A DNA stretch of 64,000 nt from DASUFE01 sp036274675 (GCA_036274675.1 DASUFE010000105.1:5565-69564), one strand, 5' to 3'. Shown: positions 43,051-52,686, numbered from the stretch's first letter. Notes: a model not told the origin generated them from the letters alone. Program-made: numbers and translations.

Positions 43051-45405
43051 TTATGCCGTGGCTGACGCGCCGCGCATCAGTTTCATGTTGGAGAGCACTG
43101 CGGTCAGGGCCTTATCGAACAGATTTTCATCGTGGATGATGGTGGAACGTTCGCAATCGAGTTCGTCTATAAATTCACGCACGTCCTTGATTTCCGCCTG
43201 TTTGCCGGAGCCGTCGACGAATACGATTTGCGCGGTATCCTTTAATACTGATGAAACCTTCAGGCGCTGCGGAGCCTGGTCCCGCCCCATGTATACCTCG
43301 CACCAGGTGCCCGGTTGCACGTCCACCGGCAGGCGCTGTAATAATTCTTCCGGCGTCGGCTGGTTAGCCAGCTCGGGCGGCTCCTCGAGCGTTTCGAGAG
43401 GTTGCGCAAGAGGGTCGATTTTCTCCGCGTCTGTTTCGGTAATTCCTTCCTGCGCGTATTTTTTCTTCAGTTGGTCGAAGTCCTTTGCCTGGCGCTGATA
43501 TACCTTTTTCAGCCCGTCCAGCAGATCCTGCACCCCGGCTTTTTGTACGGCCGATTCGAGCATGGTCTGGGTCTGGGCCAGTATCTCGCCGTTGTGCTTT
43601 AGAATCGCGCCGGCCTGATGCAGGGAATCGCGCGGCTGGACGCTCTCGACGATACGGCGGAACAGCGAGGTGGCCTTCTCCCAGGCGGGGCTGTCTTCAC
43701 CTTCGCGCCGATAAATCTTCAGGAACAGCGGCGCGAAGCCTTTCAGCGTGATCGCGTGCAGTTCCTTGGGAAGTTTTTTGCCTTGCAGGAACTGCCGCAG
43801 ACGGCTGATGACTCTTTTCTTGATATGCAGCAGTTCGGCCTGGGTTACCGCCTTCTCACGAGTTTCTTCCTCCGCTTCGGCGGCGAGCTGCAGAGTATTC
43901 TGGGTCTGCTCCCGCAGCACCTCCAGATTATCCGCGAAGACGTTCAGGTTGGTTTCAAACTGTTCCAGGATATTCTGGGTGATAGCGGCGATGAGTTCGA
44001 AAATCTGGTCCTCGCGGCTGTTTATCCGCCGGCCCTGAATCGCGACTTCGTTGAGCAGCAGCCGTGCCGGATGTGCCTGTTCTTTCAGCAGAGTAACGTC
44101 GAGCAGGGCGACCTTTATATAAGGTATTTGCAGGCGGCCGATCTGTACCTTGACGATATCCGGCAGTTCCGGGTCTTCCAGAATGGTGACAAACATCTGG
44201 TTGATCAGTTCTATGACGTTGCTTTCCGGCCCCGACAGCTGTTTGGACAGCTCTCTGGCCTTGCCGTAAACCGTCTTGTTGATCTGATCGCTGATGGCAG
44301 TGGCATTGCCCAGCGCCGACTCGGCCAGTTCCAGCGTGTTCAGATTCTGCAGGTTCGACAGCAGTTTCAGCAGGGCGCCGCTGTCCATTGCCGGCATCGG
44401 CTTGCCGCCGGCGGCGGCGAGATTCATCTGCGCCGGGGCTGCAACCGGAGCACCGGACAGCATGTTATATAAAGCCTGGGATTGGGCTGAATCGCTGAAG
44501 AGATTGGCGTTAAGGGCAGTGGCGGCGACCGGCATCAGGCTGGCGGGCGGCAGCGGTGCATAGCCCGGCATCGCGCCTCCTGGCATTGCGCCGGCAGGCA
44601 TGCCTCCCGTGGGTGCGGGAGCGGCCGGGGGTACCGATGCGGCAGGCATGCCGCCTGTGGGAGCGCTTGCGCCCATTCCGCCGGTCGGATCGGCAGCCGC
44701 AGGCGCACCGGCGACTCCACCGCCGCCTCCCTGGTGCTGTTGACGGTATTCGTAAATAACCTTGAATTTTTCCGAAGCCGGATTCTCGCTTTCGGTAATA
44801 ATCTGATGATCCTGCATTAATGCGAGCACGCCGTCATACAAGCCTTCCAGTTCGATGTGAAGTATTTCGGCGAATTTGCTGTAAATCAGTTTTTTGCCCG
44901 GCAGGATGAATTCGGTGGTTTCGAAGAAATGGTGCAGGATCATCGCCAGATCCTTCGGAGCAAGAGCCTCCGGCTCGACTTCGAAGCCCATCTGCTTGGA
45001 GAGGCGGACCAGGCCGCGCTTGATGGCTTTCAGATAGAGTTCGTAATGGTCCTGGATTTTTCCGCTCAGCGAACCGACCAGCAACATCTCTTCCAGAATA
45101 TCGTCATCGACCAGCGACAGCGACAGGCCATCGTCTTTCTTTTTTTCGCCGGTCTTCTCACCGGCGAGTTTTTTGCTGAATTCCTGAATGAATACGGAGG
45201 AGAGTTTCTTGCCGCTGGTAATGAGAAACCCCCGCACCTGCTCGGCGGTTTCCTTGTCTTCGGTTTTGGCCGCGAAATCCGTCAGTCGCTCATTGCAGAA
45301 CTTGTCGATATGCGCCAGTGCATGTCCCAGCAGAGTGGAGAGCTGTGTTGTGCTGTAGTCCTTGATTTCGTCGAACGCGGACTGGCTCTTGTTTTTGTCC
45401 TGCAT
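43051..45405 (-). CDS. DUF1631 protein
   Basis: 784 residues. The N-terminal 210 residues and 320-784 are helix-rich and match the DUF1631 family, often misnamed thymidine phosphorylase. Residues around 220-300 form a low-complexity Gly/Met/Pro/Ala linker with GGMP repeats. The C-terminal ~100 residues (PGTWCEVYMGRDQAP...) resemble a PilZ-like beta-barrel but lack an obvious RxxxR motif. No membrane segment is seen. Function unknown; a structural or c-di-GMP-linked role is only an inference. Confidence 0.82.
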   Translation of the reverse strand: MQDKNKSQSAFDEIKDYSTTQLSTLLGHALAHIDKFCNERLTDFAAKTEDKETAEQVRGFLITSGKKLSSVFIQEFSKKLAGEKTGEKKKDDGLSLSLVDDDILEEMLLVGSLSGKIQDHYELYLKAIKRGLVRLSKQMGFEVEPEALAPKDLAMILHHFFETTEFILPGKKLIYSKFAEILHIELEGLYDGVLALMQDHQIITESENPASEKFKVIYEYRQQHQGGGGGVAGAPAAADPTGGMGASAPTGGMPAASVPPAAPAPTGGMPAGAMPGGAMPGYAPLPPASLMPVAATALNANLFSDSAQSQALYNMLSGAPVAAPAQMNLAAAGGKPMPAMDSGALLKLLSNLQNLNTLELAESALGNATAISDQINKTVYGKARELSKQLSGPESNVIELINQMFVTILEDPELPDIVKVQIGRLQIPYIKVALLDVTLLKEQAHPARLLLNEVAIQGRRINSREDQIFELIAAITQNILEQFETNLNVFADNLEVLREQTQNTLQLAAEAEEETREKAVTQAELLHIKKRVISRLRQFLQGKKLPKELHAITLKGFAPLFLKIYRREGEDSPAWEKATSLFRRIVESVQPRDSLHQAGAILKHNGEILAQTQTMLESAVQKAGVQDLLDGLKKVYQRQAKDFDQLKKKYAQEGITETDAEKIDPLAQPLETLEEPPELANQPTPEELLQRLPVDVQPGTWCEVYMGRDQAPQRLKVSSVLKDTAQIVFVDGSGKQAEIKDVREFIDELDCERSTIIHDENLFDKALTAVLSNMKLMRGASATA

Positions 45406-45449
45406 TGTTGCTTCCTTATCGATTAAAGATGCTGCACTTGAAGGTTATC

Positions 45450-46136
45450 TTAGCAGACTTGATCTGCAACCGGTTCTGCCCGGTTGCGCAGGCTGATCTG
45501 GCGCCAGCCCTTTTTTTGGGCATGGGCGGTGAGTTTTTCGTCCGCGTCAACGGCCACCGGATGCATGACCAGTTCCAGCAATGGCACATCGTTGTGCGAA
45601 TCCGAATAGAACCAGGTTTGCCCCGGGTTTTTGTTGTTCTGCCGCAGCCATTGCCGGTAACGCTCGACCTTTCCCTGCTGAAAGCAGGGGATGCCTGCCA
45701 CCTTGCCGGTAAAGCGATTATTGACAGTTTCCGGATCGGTAGCCAGCAGGTTGGGCACGCCCAATCGGGCGGCGATGGGGCCGGTCACAAAACTGTTGGT
45801 TGCGGTGATAATCAACAACTCGTCGCCCTGCTTGCGGTGCCAGTCGATCAATTCCTCGGCTTTCCTGCGTATAATCGGCTCGATCTGCGTTTTCATGAAT
45901 TCATCGCGCCATGCCAGCAGCTGTGGCAGTGAATGTTCGGCCAGGGGCTTCAGCGCAAATTCCAGAAATTCATAAATATCGAGGGTTCCGGCGCAGTATT
46001 CCTCGTAATAGCGCTGGTTTTCGCGGCGATAGGATTCGGCTTCGACCGCGCCCTTGTCGGCAAGAAAGCAGCCCCAGTAGTAATCGCTGTCGCCGTCCAA
46101 TAGGGTATGATCCAGATCGAAAATTGCCAGGTTCAC
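45450..46136 (-). CDS. HAD-IB family phosphatase
   Basis: 228 residues. HAD motif I IFDLDHTLLDGDSD (5-18) and motif IV YSDSHNDVPLLELV place it with SerB-like HAD-IB enzymes; TATNSF is motif II. Family members dephosphorylate small phospho-metabolites such as phosphoserine or histidinol phosphate, but the cap does not allow assignment. The same gene lies next to rppH and ptsP in several gammaproteobacteria, where it is divergent, as here (gap 84 bases). Confidence 0.86.
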   Translation of the reverse strand: MNLAIFDLDHTLLDGDSDYYWGCFLADKGAVEAESYRRENQRYYEEYCAGTLDIYEFLEFALKPLAEHSLPQLLAWRDEFMKTQIEPIIRRKAEELIDWHRKQGDELLIITATNSFVTGPIAARLGVPNLLATDPETVNNRFTGKVAGIPCFQQGKVERYRQWLRQNNKNPGQTWFYSDSHNDVPLLELVMHPVAVDADEKLTAHAQKKGWRQISLRNRAEPVADQVC

Positions 46137-46220
46137 GTCAGACTAGCCTCCGTATTTGCCGATTCCAAAGGGTTGTGGAAGAATGCAGGACTATTGTATG
46201 CACAACCCAGAAGGCCGCAA

Positions 46221-46721
46221 GTGATTGATTCGGAAGGGTATAGAGCTAATGTCGGAATTATCATCAGCAATGCCGAAGGCCGGGTATTATGGTGCCGTCG
46301 TATCGGGCAGCAGGATGCCTGGCAGTTTCCTCAGGGAGGCATAGAGGCGCATGAAACCCCCGAACAAGCGTTATATCGCGAGTTGCGCGAAGAGACCGGA
46401 TTGCAGCCCGAGCACGTCAGCGTACTGGGGGCCACGCGTAGCTGGCTGAAGTACCACTTGCCCGAGCATTTAATCCGCCAGGAGTGCGGGCGTAAATGCA
46501 TAGGCCAGAAACAGAAATGGTTTTTGCTGCAACTGCGGTCCAAGGAATCGGCGCTTGATCTCGAGCATGCGGCAAAGCCGGAGTTCGACGATTGGCGCTG
46601 GGTCGATTACTGGTACCCGGCAAGCGCCGTTATTTTTTTCAAGCGCGACGTGTATGAGCAGGCATTGAAAGAACTGGAGCCTGCATTGCGCGCCCGGCCC
46701 GGGCGTGACGCACGCGGCTAG
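46221..46721 (+). CDS. rppH: RNA pyrophosphohydrolase
   Basis: 166 residues from GTG 46221 with AAGG ten bases upstream; the open frame upstream is only readthrough. The Nudix box reads GGIEAHETPEQALYRELREE followed by TGL, all key Glu present. RppH converts the 5'-triphosphate of mRNA to monophosphate and so starts RNase E-dependent decay. C-terminal aromatic/basic features match RppH and not general Nudix hydrolases. rppH-ptsP is a conserved gene pair; the gap here is 30 bases. Confidence 0.96.
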   Translation: MIDSEGYRANVGIIISNAEGRVLWCRRIGQQDAWQFPQGGIEAHETPEQALYRELREETGLQPEHVSVLGATRSWLKYHLPEHLIRQECGRKCIGQKQKWFLLQLRSKESALDLEHAAKPEFDDWRWVDYWYPASAVIFFKRDVYEQALKELEPALRARPGRDARG

Positions 46722-46751
46722 ACATCCGGATTTTTTGGGACCGGCTCAGAT

Positions 46752-49034
46752 ATGTTGGATTATTTGCGACGCATCGTACAGGAAGTCAGCACCGCGCCCG
46801 ATCTGGATGCGGCGCTGCGGCTTCTCGTCAAGCGTGTATGTGAAGCGCTCGATACCACCGTTTGTTCCATATATCTGACGAGCCAGAACGCGGATGGAGA
46901 CGAGCTTGTGCTGTTGGCAACCCGCGGCCTTGCTCCGGATGCGGTGGGAAGGGTCCGTATGCAGTATAACGAAGGGCTGGTCGGCCTGGTGGCGCAGCGG
47001 TCCGAGCCGATCAACCTGGATAATGCTCCCAAGCATCCCCGCTTCAAATTTTTTCCCGAGGCTGGCGAAGAGCTGCTACATGCCTTTCTCGGCGTTCCCA
47101 TCATCAATTACGGCAAAACGCTTGGCGTCCTGGTCGTGCAGCAACGCGAGCAGCGACGCTTTAACGATGACCATGTATCGTTCCTGATCACGCTTGCGGC
47201 GCAACTGGCCGGCGCGATCACTCAGGCGGGGATCACCGAGAATGTGCGTCGGTTGCTCCATGGTGAAGAGACCGCCAAGCAATTCCTGGAGGGCTTGCCG
47301 GGCTCAACGGGCGTGGCCATAGGCCGCGCGGTGGTCGCCTATTCCCCCGCCGATCTGGAAGCCGTTCCGGATCGCCAGGTAGAGAATGTCGAGGCTGAAA
47401 TCGAAAAATTCCACAAGGCGGTCTATGCCGTCAGTGACGAAATGTCCCTGCTTAACCGTTCGCTGGAAGGTATCCTGCCGGTGGAAGAGCGAGCCTTGTT
47501 CGACGCTTTCGCGATGATGCTGGAGGGCGGCTCGCTGATTGACGATACGGTACGCCGCATCAAGGCAGGCAACTGGGCTTCCGGTGCTCTGCGCGAAACC
47601 ATCATGGAGCACGCCCGTATCTTCGCGGATATGCCGGATCCCTATTTGCGTGACCGCGCGGAGGATATCCGTGATCTCGGCCGCCGCGTCATTACCAAAC
47701 TGCAGTCCAGGGACGAGAATATTCCGGAGTGGCAATATCCCGATAACACTATCCTGGTCGGCGAAGAAGTGACGGCGACGCAGCTGGCCCAGGTGCCGCC
47801 CGGCAAGCTTGCGGGCGTGGTATCGGCGCGGGGCTCGGGTTCCTCCCACGTCGCGATTCTGGCGCGCGCGATGCAGGTTCCTTCCGTCATGGGCGTATCG
47901 GATCTGCCGGTCGGCAGGATCGATCGACAGGAGATCGTCGTCGACGGTTATGGTGGTCGCGTTTACATCAATCCCAATCCGGTGTTGCGCTCCGAACTGG
48001 TACGCCTGGTCGAGCAGGAAAAACTGGTTACCGAAGAGCTGCAGGAATTGATGGATGTGCCGGCCGAAACAAAGGACGGCTTTCGCATCTCGCTGTTTGC
48101 CAATACCGGTTTTCAGTCCGATATCAACCCGATGCTGATCAAGCAGGCCGATGGCATTGGCTTGTATCGTACCGAGATACCTTTTCAGTTAAGAGACCAG
48201 TTCCCCGGCGAGGAGGAGCAGGAAAAGATCTATCGCGAAGCGCTGGGCGCCTTCGCGCCGAGGCCTGTGGTGATTCGCACACTGGACATTGGCGGCGACA
48301 AGCCTCTCAATTATTTCCCGATCAAGGAGGAGAATCCCTTCCTGGGATGGCGTGGCGTGCGCATCTCGCTGGATCACCCGGATATTTTCATGACCCAGAT
48401 CCGCGCCATGTTGAAGGCTGACCAGGGATTGGGCAATCTGCAGATTCTGATCCCCATGATCAGCGGCATGGGCGAATTGCGGCAATGCCTGTCGTTTATA
48501 CAGCGCGCGCATAGCGAGCTGCTCGAAGAGGGATTTGCGGTCACCTTGCCGCCGGTTGGCCTGATGATCGAGGTGCCGGCCGCGGTTTACATGATCGGCC
48601 CCTTTGCTCGTCATGTGGATTTCCTGTCCATCGGCAGCAACGACCTGACGCAGTATCTGCTCGCGGTCGACCGTAATAACGAGCGCGTCGGCAAACTGTA
48701 CGACACCTTGCATCCTTCGGTGCTGAGCGCAATCCTCCATGTCATCCAGTCCGCGCATATACACAACAAGCCGGTCAGCATTTGCGGCGAACTTGCGGGC
48801 AATCCTCTGGGCGCCCTGCTGCTGTTGGGTATGGGGATGCAGAGCCTGAGTATGAGCGTTGGCAGTATTCTGCGCGTGAAAAAAGTTATCCGGAGTTTCA
48901 CCCGTGAGCAGGCGACTGACATCATGTCGCGCGCACTGACGATGGAAGACGGGCCGATGGTGCGACAAATGCTGATTCAGGAGCTGGACAAGGCGGGGCT
49001 GGGAGCGTTGATCCGGGCCGGCAGCCGCAAATAG
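46752..49034 (+). CDS. ptsP: PTS-Ntr enzyme I (GAF + phosphoenolpyruvate-protein phosphotransferase)
   Basis: 760 residues. GAF domain about 15-160, PEP-utilising N-terminal domain about 170-400 with phospho-His H366 in GSGSSHVAILAR, and the PEP-binding TIM-barrel domain with the RTLDIGGDKPL, LSIGSNDLTQY and CGELAGN motifs. First component of the nitrogen-related phosphotransferase system that phosphorylates NPr (PtsO) and then PtsN. The GAF domain of family members binds glutamine and alpha-ketoglutarate. Follows rppH; a stem-loop at 49056-49080 comes after. Confidence 0.96.
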   Translation: MLDYLRRIVQEVSTAPDLDAALRLLVKRVCEALDTTVCSIYLTSQNADGDELVLLATRGLAPDAVGRVRMQYNEGLVGLVAQRSEPINLDNAPKHPRFKFFPEAGEELLHAFLGVPIINYGKTLGVLVVQQREQRRFNDDHVSFLITLAAQLAGAITQAGITENVRRLLHGEETAKQFLEGLPGSTGVAIGRAVVAYSPADLEAVPDRQVENVEAEIEKFHKAVYAVSDEMSLLNRSLEGILPVEERALFDAFAMMLEGGSLIDDTVRRIKAGNWASGALRETIMEHARIFADMPDPYLRDRAEDIRDLGRRVITKLQSRDENIPEWQYPDNTILVGEEVTATQLAQVPPGKLAGVVSARGSGSSHVAILARAMQVPSVMGVSDLPVGRIDRQEIVVDGYGGRVYINPNPVLRSELVRLVEQEKLVTEELQELMDVPAETKDGFRISLFANTGFQSDINPMLIKQADGIGLYRTEIPFQLRDQFPGEEEQEKIYREALGAFAPRPVVIRTLDIGGDKPLNYFPIKEENPFLGWRGVRISLDHPDIFMTQIRAMLKADQGLGNLQILIPMISGMGELRQCLSFIQRAHSELLEEGFAVTLPPVGLMIEVPAAVYMIGPFARHVDFLSIGSNDLTQYLLAVDRNNERVGKLYDTLHPSVLSAILHVIQSAHIHNKPVSICGELAGNPLGALLLLGMGMQSLSMSVGSILRVKKVIRSFTREQATDIMSRALTMEDGPMVRQMLIQELDKAGLGALIRAGSRK

Positions 49035-49055
49035 TCAACTCGACTCTCGATGAAT

Positions 49056-49080
49056 GCAGGCTTTGCAGCACCAAGCCTGC
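49056..49080 (+). terminator. Stem-loop after ptsP
   Basis: 8-base perfect stem GCAGGCTT / AAGCCTGC (49056-49063, 49073-49080) without a good T tail. Probable 3' end structure of ptsP mRNA. Confidence 0.45.
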
Positions 49081-49223
49081 GGCCGATACCGTGTTAAATA
49101 AAGGTCTCGCAATGCTCGTTACCGCCGCTGTTTCTCCGCAGGGCTCCGTCCAGCGCGCCCCTTTTTGTCCGAAGTGGAGCTCCGGTATTATCGGGACCCT
49201 CGTAACGTTTTGAGACGCTTCTC

Positions 49224-49649
49224 TTAAAACGGTTTTAATACGGCCAGCAGGATGATGGCGACCAGAAATACCACCGGGATTTCGTTGAACCACCGGTACC
49301 AGACATGGCTGCGGCGGTTACGGTCGTATTTGAAATCGAGCAGCAGTTTGCCGCACCAGCCGTGGTAACCGGACAGCAGGACCAGCAGCACCAGCTTGAT
49401 TCGCAGCCATCCCGAGGCGCCGTATGTCTCCCAGGCATAGCTGCCCAACATACAGATGCCGAACAGCCAGGTCAGCACGGCCCCGGGCGTGGCGATACCC
49501 CAGTACAGTTTGCGCTCCATGATCTTGAAGCGTTCGATACCGGTTTTATCTTCAGCCATCGCGTGGTAGACGAACAGGCGCGGTAAATAGAAGATACCGG
49601 CGAACCAGGTGACCATAAAGATCAGATGCAGCGCTTTTAGCCAAAGCAT
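49224..49649 (-). CDS. hemJ: Protoporphyrinogen oxidase HemJ (CopD-like)
   Basis: 141 residues from ATG 49649, with AAGGAGAA as ribosome site. Four membrane helices are visible. HemJ-type motif: conserved His in KALHLIFMVTWFAG (H8) and the region around WLRIKL...GYHGWCGKLL. HemJ oxidises protoporphyrinogen IX at the inner membrane in bacteria lacking HemG/HemY; family members bind haem. With hemH at 40 kb this covers the last two steps of haem synthesis. The frame remains open upstream, but the added sequence is not HemJ-like. Confidence 0.85.
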   Translation of the reverse strand: MLWLKALHLIFMVTWFAGIFYLPRLFVYHAMAEDKTGIERFKIMERKLYWGIATPGAVLTWLFGICMLGSYAWETYGASGWLRIKLVLLVLLSGYHGWCGKLLLDFKYDRNRRSHVWYRWFNEIPVVFLVAIILLAVLKPF

Positions 49650-49651
49650 AA

Positions 49652-49819
49652 TCACATTCTCCTTGTCGCTGACGATGCACACGGCCATGGATGGCCGTGC
49701 CGCGAGCGCAGCTCGCGTGAGCGAGCCTGAACTTGTTTCGGGCGTAGCGTCCCGGACTCGGTCAGGAAGACCGATGTCCGGATTAAAAGCGACAGATGAA
49801 GGGCTTTCAGCCAAAGCAT
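49652..49819 (-). pseudogene. hemJ-like upstream ORF, probably a paralogue remnant
   Basis: 55 residues from ATG 49819 with GGGAGAAC as ribosome site. Its first nine residues (MLWLKALHL) equal those of HemJ, with three DNA differences in 27 bases, all at third codon positions. After residue 10 the similarity ends. The stop codon lies two bases before the hemJ ATG, so translation of hemJ may be coupled to it. Either a degraded hemJ duplicate or a leader ORF. Confidence 0.55.
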
Positions 49820-49976
49820 GATTTGTTCTCCCGGGAGCCGCGATATACGCGGCTTCCTTCCCGATAAAATGCGACACACAGCACAGGCTGCGAGAGTATA
49901 CTATGCGCCTCGGCTCCTGCTGCATAACGCGGCTGCTGGAACCGGTGTTTTGACCATTTTTATCGAGCGAAAGACG

Positions 49977-51005
49977 ATGATTACAGTCGGAGTTGTAGGC
50001 GGCAGCGGGTATACGGGTGCGGAGCTGTTGCGCATTCTGGCAGGCCATCCGCAGGTCGAGCTTCACGTCATCACTTCCCGCGGCTCGGCGGGCAAATCAG
50101 TGGCTGAAATCTATCCCCATTTGCGAGGGGTGATCAATGCCGGCTTCATTGAGCCTTCGGTCGAGAGCCTGCGCCGGTGCGAACTGGTGTTTTTCGCCAC
50201 TCCGAACGGCGTTGCCATGACCATGGCCGCCGAACTCCTGGCCTCTGGGGCGCGCATCATCGATCTCGCGGCTGATTTCCGACTCAAGGACCGGGTGGCA
50301 TGGGAGCAGATTTATGCCATGACGCACGCGGCCCCCCAACTGCTGACTGAGGCGGTTTATGGGTTGCCTGAACTCAATCGCAAAGCTATCAAGGGAGCGC
50401 GCCTGGTGGCGAATCCCGGCTGCTATCCAACCGCTGTCGCCCTTGGATTCCTGCCGCTGTTGGCAGAGGGTCTGGTAGATCCTTCAAGTCTGATCGCGGA
50501 TGCGAAGTCCGGCGTCAGTGGCGCCGGCAGGCAGGCCAAGGAAGCCAATTTGTTCGCGGATGTGGCCGAGGATTTTCGCGCCTATTCGGTACCCGGTCAT
50601 CGCCATCGGCCCGAGATCATGCAAACCCTCTCGCAGGTGGGCGGGCCTGTGGAACTGGTATTTGCGCCGCACCTGGTGCCGATGATCCGGGGGATACATG
50701 CAACCCTGTATGCCCGTTTGCGCAAGAAAGGACGCGATTTGCAGGCTTTATATGAAAATTACTACCGGAACGAACCGTTTGTGGATGTGATGCCCTCCGG
50801 CAGTCATCCGGCCACCGGCAGCGTCCGGGGAGCCAATACTTGTCGTCTGGCGGTTCATGTGCCACAGTCCGGTGAGACGGTTGTGGTGCTGGCGGTCGAG
50901 GATAATCTGATTAAAGGCGCCGCCGGCCAGGCCGTGCAGAATATGAATATCATGTACGGCCTGGATGAAACCATGGGACTGGAGCAGGCCGCTGTCTGGC
51001 CTTAG
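49977..51005 (+). CDS. argC: N-acetyl-gamma-glutamyl-phosphate reductase
   Basis: 342 residues from ATG 49977. Rossmann motif VGVVGGSGYTGAELLRIL is N-terminal; the catalytic C149 lies in ANPGCYPTA. It reduces N-acetylglutamyl phosphate with NADPH in arginine synthesis. The open frame from 49818 is upstream readthrough and does not resemble ArgC. First gene of a four-gene block also holding a DUF6776 gene, bactofilin and erpA on the + strand. Divergent from hemJ. Confidence 0.95.
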   Translation: MITVGVVGGSGYTGAELLRILAGHPQVELHVITSRGSAGKSVAEIYPHLRGVINAGFIEPSVESLRRCELVFFATPNGVAMTMAAELLASGARIIDLAADFRLKDRVAWEQIYAMTHAAPQLLTEAVYGLPELNRKAIKGARLVANPGCYPTAVALGFLPLLAEGLVDPSSLIADAKSGVSGAGRQAKEANLFADVAEDFRAYSVPGHRHRPEIMQTLSQVGGPVELVFAPHLVPMIRGIHATLYARLRKKGRDLQALYENYYRNEPFVDVMPSGSHPATGSVRGANTCRLAVHVPQSGETVVVLAVEDNLIKGAAGQAVQNMNIMYGLDETMGLEQAAVWP

Positions 51006-51030
51006 CCTTGCTACGGAGGTTTATCGACCA

Positions 51031-51771
51031 ATGTGGAAGAAAGCCAATCGCAAACAGTATCTGGTCAGGGAACACGACCCCCGGCGGTCTTTGCTGGTCA
51101 AGCTCTGCTTGATACTGGCGCTGGTTGCTGCCTGCTGGATGGTATTCGATTATGGCCGCAAACGCGGAGGCTTTGATCGGACGCAGGCGAAGCGGGACAT
51201 TGAAGCTTTGGTGGAGCAGGTGGGTATTTTAAATGCGCGTATCGATGAACTGATGTCGGAAAACGCGCATCTCGCGAGCAGCAGCGAGATCGATGCCACG
51301 GCAAGCAAGCAAGTAAGCGAGAAGTTAAGCGAACTGAACGATGAAATGCTGGAGCTGAAAGAGGAACTGGTGTTTTACCGAAGTCTGATGTCCCCGACAG
51401 AGATGGAGCCCGGGCTGCAGATCCTCGGTATCCAGATGATCAAAGACGGCAGCAGCAACGCCTATAATTACAAAATCGTCCTGACGCAACGCCATAACGG
51501 CAATCAGCTTGCGACGGGAAATGTGAATGTTCAGGTTAGTGGACTTCAATCCGGCAGGACGGCGCAACTCGATCTAGCCGAGCTTGCGTCCACCAGCGAC
51601 GATGCAACGATGTCTTTCCACTTCAAGAATTTTCAGAGTCTTGAGGGGAAACTGGTATTGCCGGATGATTTCCAACCGAAGGATGTGCTGGTGAACGTCA
51701 ATCCGACAACTCACGGCATCAAGCAGATTGAACGCAGTTACGAGTGGAATGCAATAGTAAGTGGAGGTTGA
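51031..51771 (+). CDS. DUF6776 single-pass membrane protein
   Basis: 246 residues from ATG 51031 with GGAGG 10 bases upstream. A short basic N-terminus, one membrane helix (about 24-42), a coiled-coil of about 60 residues (RDIEALVEQVGILNARIDEL...), and a C-terminal beta-rich domain (ILGIQMI...NVNVQV). Placed between argC and bactofilin in a conserved order seen in gammaproteobacteria. The bactofilin start is three bases after this stop, so the two are coupled; a membrane anchor or regulator of the bactofilin polymer is a plausible role. Confidence 0.78.
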   Translation: MWKKANRKQYLVREHDPRRSLLVKLCLILALVAACWMVFDYGRKRGGFDRTQAKRDIEALVEQVGILNARIDELMSENAHLASSSEIDATASKQVSEKLSELNDEMLELKEELVFYRSLMSPTEMEPGLQILGIQMIKDGSSNAYNYKIVLTQRHNGNQLATGNVNVQVSGLQSGRTAQLDLAELASTSDDATMSFHFKNFQSLEGKLVLPDDFQPKDVLVNVNPTTHGIKQIERSYEWNAIVSGG

Positions 51772-51774
51772 CCG

Positions 51775-52212
51775 ATGTGGGGCAGTAATTCCAATAAACT
51801 CAAGACCGCCAAGGTTGAAACGATTATCGGACAGAATACCGAGATCAAAGGCCATATCACGTTTCGCGGCGGCCTGCATATTGATGGCAAGATCAAGGGG
51901 AATGTTACGGCGGAAGACAGTTCCGATTCAATATTGATCCTGAGCCAGGAAGGCGTTATCGAGGGCGAAGTGCGTGTTCCCAACGTGCTTTTGAACGGCG
52001 AAGTGATCGGCGATGTGCATGCCTATGATCGTGTTGAACTGGCCAATCATGCCAAGGTCCAAGGAAACATATTTTACAATTTACTGGAAATGGAAATGGG
52101 GGCTTCCATAAACGGCAATCTGGTGCATAAGGCCAAACAGGAAAAGCGGTTATTGGAATATCACGACAAGCAAGCCAGGGAATCCGCGGATACCGGCAAA
52201 AAACATACTTGA
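51775..52212 (+). CDS. Bactofilin
   Basis: 145 residues. The central beta-helix core (about 12-115) shows the bactofilin pattern of short strands separated by Gly/Asp turns (IIGQNTEIKGHITFRGGLHI, then DGKIKGNVTA and EGEVRVPNVL). Charged disordered N- and C-termini flank it. Bactofilins are polymers at the inner membrane that position cell-wall enzymes. An M23 peptidase gene, the common partner class, lies 3 kb downstream on the other strand. Confidence 0.92.
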   Translation: MWGSNSNKLKTAKVETIIGQNTEIKGHITFRGGLHIDGKIKGNVTAEDSSDSILILSQEGVIEGEVRVPNVLLNGEVIGDVHAYDRVELANHAKVQGNIFYNLLEMEMGASINGNLVHKAKQEKRLLEYHDKQARESADTGKKHT

Positions 52213-52266
52213 TAAAAGTCCCTGCGAGACCTATAAATCTTTGACAAATTCGATGTGAGTAAAGCA

Positions 52267-52641
52267 ATGACCGTTCAAACAGCCAGCCCCGAAGCCTTCG
52301 ACGACAACCTGCCGCCGCCCCTGGAGTTCAGTGAAAACGCAGCCCGCAAGGTTAAAAGCCTGATCGAAGAGGAGAAAAACCCCAATCTCAAGTTGCGAGT
52401 TTTCATCACAGGCGGAGGCTGTTCAGGATTTCAGTATGGCTTTACCTTCGATGAAAATGTCAATGAGGGCGACACCAAGGTCGAGAAAGGCGGTGTAACG
52501 CTGTTGGTCGATCCGATGAGCATTCAATATCTGACGGGTGCCGAGATCGATTACTCGGAGGGCCTTGAGGGCGCTCAGTTCGTAATTCGCAATCCGAATG
52601 CGACTACAACCTGCGGTTGCGGTTCATCTTTTTCCGTATAA
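52267..52641 (+). CDS. erpA: Iron-sulphur cluster insertion protein ErpA
   Basis: 124 residues from ATG 52267 (in-frame GTG 52255 adds four). Three cluster-ligand cysteines of A-type carriers are C52 in GGCSGF, and C116 and C118 in TTTCGCGSSF. Part of Fe-S insertion into apoproteins such as IspG. Follows bactofilin by 54 bases. The bidirectional terminator after it (52660) separates it from the PotF-like gene. Confidence 0.96.
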   Translation: MTVQTASPEAFDDNLPPPLEFSENAARKVKSLIEEEKNPNLKLRVFITGGGCSGFQYGFTFDENVNEGDTKVEKGGVTLLVDPMSIQYLTGAEIDYSEGLEGAQFVIRNPNATTTCGCGSSFSV

Positions 52642-52659
52642 GGCTCCTTGCAACTCCCA

Positions 52660-52686
52660 AGCGCCGTCATTGCGATGGCGCTTTTT
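52660..52686. terminator. Bidirectional terminator between erpA and the PotF-like gene
   Basis: 9-base stem 52660-52668 / 52674-52682 with one G-T pair, followed by TTTT on the + strand. It overlaps the stop of the PotF-like gene. Confidence 0.7.
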
